Shown: positions 58,641-64,000 of the stretch, one piece after another
Numbering within the stretch: position 1 is the stretch's first letter
How the letters are laid out: each line of letters opens with the position of its first letter
From: Cryptomeria japonica
Lineage: Eukaryota > Streptophyta > Pinopsida > Cupressales > Cupressaceae
Direction: 5' to 3'
Assembly: GCF_030272615.1 (NCBI RefSeq)
Contig: NC_081413.1
Coordinates: 724,188,649-724,252,648, forward strand
Length of the DNA: 64,000 nucleotides
Translations under genes and position numbers: made by a program
The notes under the pieces: model-generated
Databases searched by the model: none
The model's input: only the letters and a program-made list of their open reading frames with translations
What the model was told of the DNA's origin: nothing

Positions 58641-58971
58641 CATTGTAAATTCTTCTCCTTGTAAATCTTCCTCTTGAAAAAGCATCATGTTATGACCTAC
58701 GGGCACTATGTAATGAACCTAGCAAAAGGCTAATTTAAGGAGACTACAACTCCAATATCATTTTTTTATAATAGCATCATTTTTTAAACATTGGAATTAT
58801 AAATTATGACAAGATGACTTTCAAGTAGTCCAAAATGCATGATCTTTATGTTGGCATACATTTGTGTCCCTATTTAGCAATGTCAAAGAAGAACGGTGTT
58901 ACTCTAGGGTACTTCATCTTTTTCCTTTATGAAAATTGACATGTGATGCCCCCTATTAACATTAAGGGGAG

Positions 58972-59110
58972 TGTTATACCTAATGTTATTAGGGGTCATA
59001 TAGGTCCTTATAACATTTATATATAATGTTCAAATATAAGATTACAAAAGCTTATACATCACTTTCTATATTCATCTTCACCTCTATCTTCATGTATCCC
59101 CTATATCTTT
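58972..59110 (+). repeat. Start of the 3' LTR of the old plus-strand Copia
   Basis: The purine tract TTAAGGGGAG (58962-58971) directly precedes TGTTATACCTAATGTTATTA, which resembles the LTR start at 31968 (TGTTAGAACATAATGTTATT). ATATATAAT and AATATAAG words follow in both. Similarity fades after about 100 bp, so the LTR is truncated or replaced. The region to 59300 is a TCTC/CTAT pyrimidine-rich simple repeat (59115-59260). Confidence 0.45.
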
Positions 59111-59698
59111 AGACATGTCTCTCTCCCTCTATCCATCCATCTCCCTCCTTCCCTCTCCCTCTTCCTATACCTCTATATCTATATCTTTTTTCCTCTCTAT
59201 CTTTATCTATCCATATTTATTCTTCCATATCTTTCTCTATCTCTATATAAATGGCGTACCAATTGACCTCTTTTACTGTACACATGTATATAAAAAATAA
59301 ACTAGTTTTTTCCCTAATTGACCTTCCACACCTCTTTGACATACCTATTTCACATCAAGGTGCAATCGCTAGAAATATATCTCACAAAGGAGATCGTTTT
59401 CTTTTCCATTTTTAGGATTACATTGGTTTGTTTTTTACACACCCTGGCCTAGTCATCAGCATTTGACTTAGGCATACAACTTTACCCTTTCCCCATTTTT
59501 GTCCCTTTAATAAAGTTTTAGAACATTTTGATTTGATACAATTTGATATTCATTATGCACCATGTACAATGTCGGTCACCAGAAAGAGTCATTCCTGTGT
59601 AGGACTATATTTTTTTTTTTAACTTTCAGTTCTTTTAGGTTTATCCGTATACAATTATTAGCCAATGATTTATTTGACAAAAGAGAAATGTGTGGTAA
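59111..59698. other. Pyrimidine-rich simple repeat, then unassigned sequence
   Basis: 59115-59260 is almost pure C/T with CTCTCCCTC, TCCATCCATC and TCTATATCT words. 59300-59698 shows no gene or repeat that I can support. The next LTR begins at 59699; its 5-bp flank GGTAA (59694-59698) would be one half of a target duplication whose partner is off the window. Confidence 0.45.
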
Positions 59699-60472
59699 TG
59701 TTAGGATTCCCAAAGATATTGAGAGGGGGGGTGAATCAGTATCTAATTGGTAATCAACTTTTTTGACCTTATTAAATAAATTGCATTCCAAAATAGTGTA
59801 CCGGTAAACAAGAATTAATGCACTAAATAAGAACAATAAACACAACATAGAAAGCGCACCATAACACAATATTTGTGGTGAGGAAACCTGGTGTGGGAAA
59901 AACCTTAGTGGGATTTGTGACCCACAATATTCACTCACTGGCCAATGAATGGATATTACTTACAATAGGTGGTGCCTGCACATGTAGGAAGGCCAACTAC
60001 CTAGAGCTCACTGCTCAATTACAAAAGGAAGTCTCACTGACTTACAAAATGGATTATGGAAATCCAATGTGATGTACTGCTACAAAAAGCATATGCTATG
60101 CCAGGTTCAGTACCGGTTTAAGCTCATACAACAACCATAAACCTTACTCCAAAATCTACCTTAATATTTGCTCATCATATCATGCTATCATCTATGTGTA
60201 TCTCTTACAAAATGATCTACAAGATCTCATACTTATATATGAGTCTTATTACAATATGCCATGTCGGCTTACAAAAAGATATTACAATTAAATGCAATAT
60301 ACAATAATCAAAATCCTGTCGGCTAGGGTGTCGGTAATCATCTTTGTCGCTGCCGGTGAACTATCTATGGGTGAAGAGTTTGTCGGTGTTGGTGACATAG
60401 GATTGCAAGGTTGCCATCAATGACAATACCTTCAATCACCTACAATTCTCATTGGAGTGTGCAATTCCAACA
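59699..60472 (-). repeat. Copia 3 3' LTR
   Basis: 774 bp. On the minus strand it starts TGTTGGAATTGCACAC and ends GGGAATCCTAACA. It is related to the Copia 1 LTR: the GCCAACTACCTAGAGCTCACTGCTCAATT region (59989-60017) is the complement of Copia 1 sequence near 24880, and both end with ACTGATTCACCCCC before the terminus. The minus orientation follows from this and from the adjacent purine tract. Confidence 0.9.
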
Positions 60473-60684
60473 ATCTCCACCTTTGGCATTGATGGCAACA
60501 CCCATGAGAAAAATTCAAAAATGTATTTAAAATTTGAAGTCCAAAAATCTTACCAAAGCTGTGTGCTCTCCCTGAGCAGACGATCTCTTCTGTCAATCAT
60601 TTTTCTCTTCTCTACTACTCCCCCTTTGACATCAATGACAAAGGCTGTCAAAATGTCAACTGAGTGTAATAATTAGCAAGAACC
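60473..60684 (-). promoter_or_regulatory. Copia 3 polypurine tracts
   Basis: On the minus strand, GTCAAAGGGGGAGTAG (60615-60630), CTCAGGGAGAG (about 60565) and CCAAAGGTGGAGAT (60473-60486, abutting the LTR). The same multi-tract design, with the same neighbouring words (ATTGATGTCAAAGGGGGAG, CATCAATGCCAAAGG), occurs in Copia 1. Confidence 0.8.
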
Positions 60685-63600
60685 CTATAACTGGTTGGTT
60701 ACAATCTGAAAAGGTTCTGCCAATGCAAAATTTAGGCTCTGAGTGAACCTTTCATTGTCCTTTAATGCTGCTTCAGTCCTTTGCATTGTACCGGTGAGGA
60801 TGTGCATTTGCTCTGTCTTTAGTCCTAGAACAAGTGCCTCTGAGATCTTTTTTCTCAAAGAGATGAGGTTGTCAAGTTTAGGACCAAGTCTGCACTTAAG
60901 TTCTTTAGCCTTGTACTTTATTCTTTCCTTCTCTTTTTCAAAATTTTCAATTTTCTCCTCAAAACTTGCTATTTCTTGCTCTATAACCAATATGGGTTCT
61001 GATGAACCAATGACATTGTCAGCTATATCATTTATTTATTTCTACACTTTGTTGATCTCCTTGTCTATATCCACTGTCAAAATATTAGTTTTACATGTGT
61101 CCCTGTACAACTCTTTAAACTCCATTATTGTTTTGCTCAGTGTCAGTGATAGGGTAGCAATGTGTCCTATGCACTTCTTTATTGTTTCATCAAAGAATTT
61201 TTCTTTTTCCTTATTCATTTTCTCACTAAATGTTTCCTCATTTATCTGATCAACTGTTAATAAGTTGTCGGTGATATACTTAGACAATGTGTCTAATTGG
61301 CTTAAAGAATCTTTATTGTCCACATTGTACTTGGGTGCAATCAATTTTAAAACAGGAATTGTATCATCAATAGCTTTGTATGCAAGTGCATTACAATCTG
61401 TTATTTTCCTAATGGAATCCAATAATACTTCCATCACATTGGTCGGTCTGAATTTTGTTATGGAAGAACCAGATGATGTTCCAACTGCCTTAACAATCTG
61501 CATTATGCCGGTGTGAGTAACCTCTTTCCTTACATTGACCTCTGGTAGGTCAGTTTGTGTCTGCATTTCAACTAGCAAAGGCTTGGGTTTCTTAGTTGTT
61601 GTTGGTGGCACTATCTCTATTTGAATCTGTGTCTCAACCTTTTTCTCTTCCTGTTTCTCAGTGTGTTTCTCAGTTTGTTTCTCTGTGCTCTCTACTGTCA
61701 GTTTCTTTGATGTTGACTCAGTATTCACTATCGGTTTCTTAGTATGCACCTCTTTACTGTCCATTGCCGGTATCTCAACAGATTTCACTGTGTTATCAGT
61801 AGCCGGTTGCTCTAACTCTGTAGATTTTTCAATGTGTGCATTAGTCACCATTCCAGAAGCCAGGGGATCAATTGATTGTTCAATTTGTGTCTCAACCCCA
61901 ATCTCAATATTTTCAACTATTTTCTCTACATGTGTTTCCACTGCAATATTGTCAGTCGGTGGCTCAGTAGCCACATCTTTCTTCACACCAGTGGTTTCCT
62001 TATCAACCACAATATTTACCTCTTGTGTATCAATATTCATTGTGTATAAAACTTCAGAATTAGGATTTGTATCCTCATGCGTTGTTTCTATCTCAACATT
62101 TTCAGTAGTTGTTGGTGTATCAACAGTTTGTACCGGTGGAGTATCAGAAAGAGGTGGGGCCAAATTGTCTATGACTTTTATGTCTGGAGGTCCACCTACC
62201 TTGCCTTTACCTTTATCCTTATCCTTTTGGTAAACTTTGAAAGTTTTGGGTTTCTTAAGTTCTTCTTGATTTTCTTTCTCCACAAAGAAGATATCTCATT
62301 TATCTATTGTCTCCTCAGAGATTTCATTCACTCTGTCAGCCATTAGACCTACATGTCGGTGACCACTAGAAAATACTGTCCTGTTTGCTTCACTTATTAA
62401 TTCATCAATTTCTTTTCTGATTTAACAGGGTGAACTGCAAGTAGCTTCTCAATTTTTATTTTCTTATCCAACTCCATAATAGGTAATCTCTTTGCATCAA
62501 GTCTCCTATACAAATCATTAGGCAAATCATCTACAACTTCTATCAAAAATTTCTTATAGATGTCTAGGTGTAGAATGATACTATTTTCTATGCTTTCCTT
62601 TTCTTCATTTGTAAAAGTATCATATAGGTTAACTAACATTAGATAAGTTTCCTTCATCAATTATTTCATTCAAAAGATTGTCTAGAGGAGGGATAACTTG
62701 TTTTTCCTTCTTCTTCCTTGGTGTCATTTTCTTGGTCGGAGGCCTTACTGCCTGTTGTTTCTTTCTTGCTTTCTTTGGTGCAGGAGAGGGTGCCGATGAA
62801 GGTTTTGTTTTCCTTTCTACTCTCTGAAATTCAGTTGGGATTTCACTATTAGATGAAGTTCCAACCGGTGAGAGGTGAGCTTTTGGTTGTAACCCTTCCA
62901 AGTCACTTTCCTTAATACCAGTGATATTCAATATGTTTTCCTTGATCTCTTTCACCTGTTTTGATGCTTTTCTGATTTGTGGCTCTCTTTTCTTCCTTCA
63001 TTTAAGTGTTTGTACTTTGCTCTCAATGGTTTCAACATTGCCAAATATTTTCTCTTCAGGTTCTCTAGGGGCTTCAAGTAGGGTTTTGGCATATGTCTCA
63101 ATTATGTTTACATCAGCCTCATAACCCATTTTTGTTACCCAAATAGTTCTTGGAACCACTGCTTCCATCCAGATTTCATCTTTCTTGATTACAAAACATA
63201 TTTCTTTTTGGTATTTGTCAACTATGCTTTGAGGTAACCTTTCCCTAGTTTTCATTCTAAACTTAAATGCTTGGAAGTATTCAATTATGTTGTTTTCCCT
63301 GTTAGTTCCCATGCCAGTAAAGATATCCAATAATTGTTTTCCTACCGGTATGTCAAAGCCAAATTCTTTCCTGCCTATACTGGGAACTTCCTTTGTAATG
63401 TATAGCATTAGGCACACAAGTAGATTACCAAATCTGAAAGTACCTTTCTTATCACCTTTAATTTTCTTTAAGTTGTCAATTAATTCATCCTTCAACCATT
63501 CACATATATCAATCTTAGTATTACTATTCACCATGTCATAAGCACTCTTGATACATAAACTAGAAACAAAGTTCAATCTGTTAGCATGTGTAGTTTTGTA

Positions 63601-64000
63601 TCCTAGTATCATGCTAATGAATCTGACATTTATGTCTTTTACATCATTGAATCTCAAGGATCTGTTGTCATGGGTTGCACTGGTTAGGGTCATTACAAGG
63701 TTGTTTGGAACCTTCTTAGTTTTTTTAGGCCTGCTACCGGTGGAAGGTAAGCCTATCACTGCCCTAACTGCTTCTCTTGTGATCTTGTGGATGGAATCAA
63801 GCCAAAATAATTCCCCATGAACTCTACTGAGTACAATCCTCACAACTTCCTTAGGAAAATCAGGAATATCAAGTATTTCCACAAAGCCTAGGGTTTCAAT
63901 GATTTTGTGTTCAGGTTTCACAATACCATTCTCATCACAAATGATAGTCTTATACATGTTCATAATTTCATCAGCACCTAGTTCCTCAATATGACAATGT
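60685..64000 (-). pseudogene. Copia 3 accessory reading frame (ORF3), partial, damaged
   Basis: A single ancestral frame of at least 1,100 codons, open at the window edge (the codons before the ATG at 63963 read CHIEELGADEI without a stop). Damage: TGA at 62998-63000, a frameshift near 62650, another near 62420, TGA at 62296-62298, TAG at 61042-61044, TAA at 61036-61038. Parts in order: a mixed alpha/beta-looking N-terminal region (64000-63000; GELFWLDSIHKITREAVRAV); a Lys/Arg-rich stretch at about 62830-62700 (KKARKKQQAVRPPTKK), NLS-like; a helical part (62660-62400); a Thr/Glu/Val-rich low-complexity region (62283-61500) with HTEKQ-type repeats; a helical region; and a coiled-coil end (EKIENFEKEKERIKYKAKEL). 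No signal peptide or membrane segment seen. It sits where Sireviruses carry an envelope-like frame, but I do not recognise the protein. Confidence 0.75.

Noticed and set aside
61661-62233. 190-codon plus-strand frame rich in Ser, Val and Cys
   Set aside because: It is the complement of the Thr/Glu-rich region of Copia 3 ORF3; the composition is a by-product of that low complexity. The same holds for the 168-codon plus-strand frame at 60743-61249.

Overview
This looks like nuclear DNA from a plant with a large, repeat-filled genome, plausibly a gymnosperm such as a conifer. That guess rests on the plant Copia, Gypsy and L1-type lineages, the deep nesting, the age spread of the copies, and the lack of any recognisable host gene. 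I found no host protein gene, tRNA or rRNA. Nearly everything that can be identified is a transposable element, and most of it is decayed. Premature stops are often single C-to-T or G-to-A changes (CAG to TAG, TGG to TAG or TGA), as expected from long-term cytosine methylation.

Layout. (1) 1-3313, minus strand: an L1-type LINE with intact ORF1 (541 codons) and, 7 nt later, an ORF2 that is open for 560 codons to the window edge. (2) About 4.5-23.6 kb: an ancient minus-strand Copia ruin. Its two long terminal repeats appear to be the diverged direct repeats at 4520-5909 and 22485-23620. It has been invaded by a roughly 1 kb terminal-inverted-repeat DNA element (6830-8247), which itself holds a 461-bp element (7268-7728), by a solo LTR (11625-12465) and by a Tat-like Gypsy element on the minus strand (gag to integrase 21618-14409) carrying a second, archaeal-type RNase H. 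(3) 24165-30860: a complete plus-strand Copia element (Copia 1, Sirevirus-like) with target duplication CCATC and a pol inactivated by stops. It sits in degenerate Gypsy spacer sequence. (4) 31968-47351: an old LTR split by Gypsy 2 (32132-47006, duplication GTTAT). Gypsy 2 is split in its protease region by Gypsy 3 (34479-43257, duplication GGGAT), and Gypsy 3 is split in its integrase by a 993-bp DNA element (39706-40698) of the same family as the one at 6830-8247. (5) 49363-55835: a minus-strand Copia (Copia 2, duplication TTTAA) whose gag is split by a 1.55-kb solo LTR. It lies within an older plus-strand Copia ruin that ends near 58971. (6) 59699-64000: the 3' end of another minus-strand Sirevirus-like Copia (Copia 3).

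The most interesting item is the very long accessory reading frame of Copia 3 (at least 1,100 codons, 64000-60685). It lies between where pol should be and the 3' LTR. I do not recognise the protein. It has a folded-looking N-terminal part, a lysine-rich basic stretch, a Thr/Glu-rich low-complexity middle and a coiled-coil C terminus. Copia 1 has a related LTR and the same cluster of polypurine tracts but lacks this frame, so the two give a natural with/without comparison.
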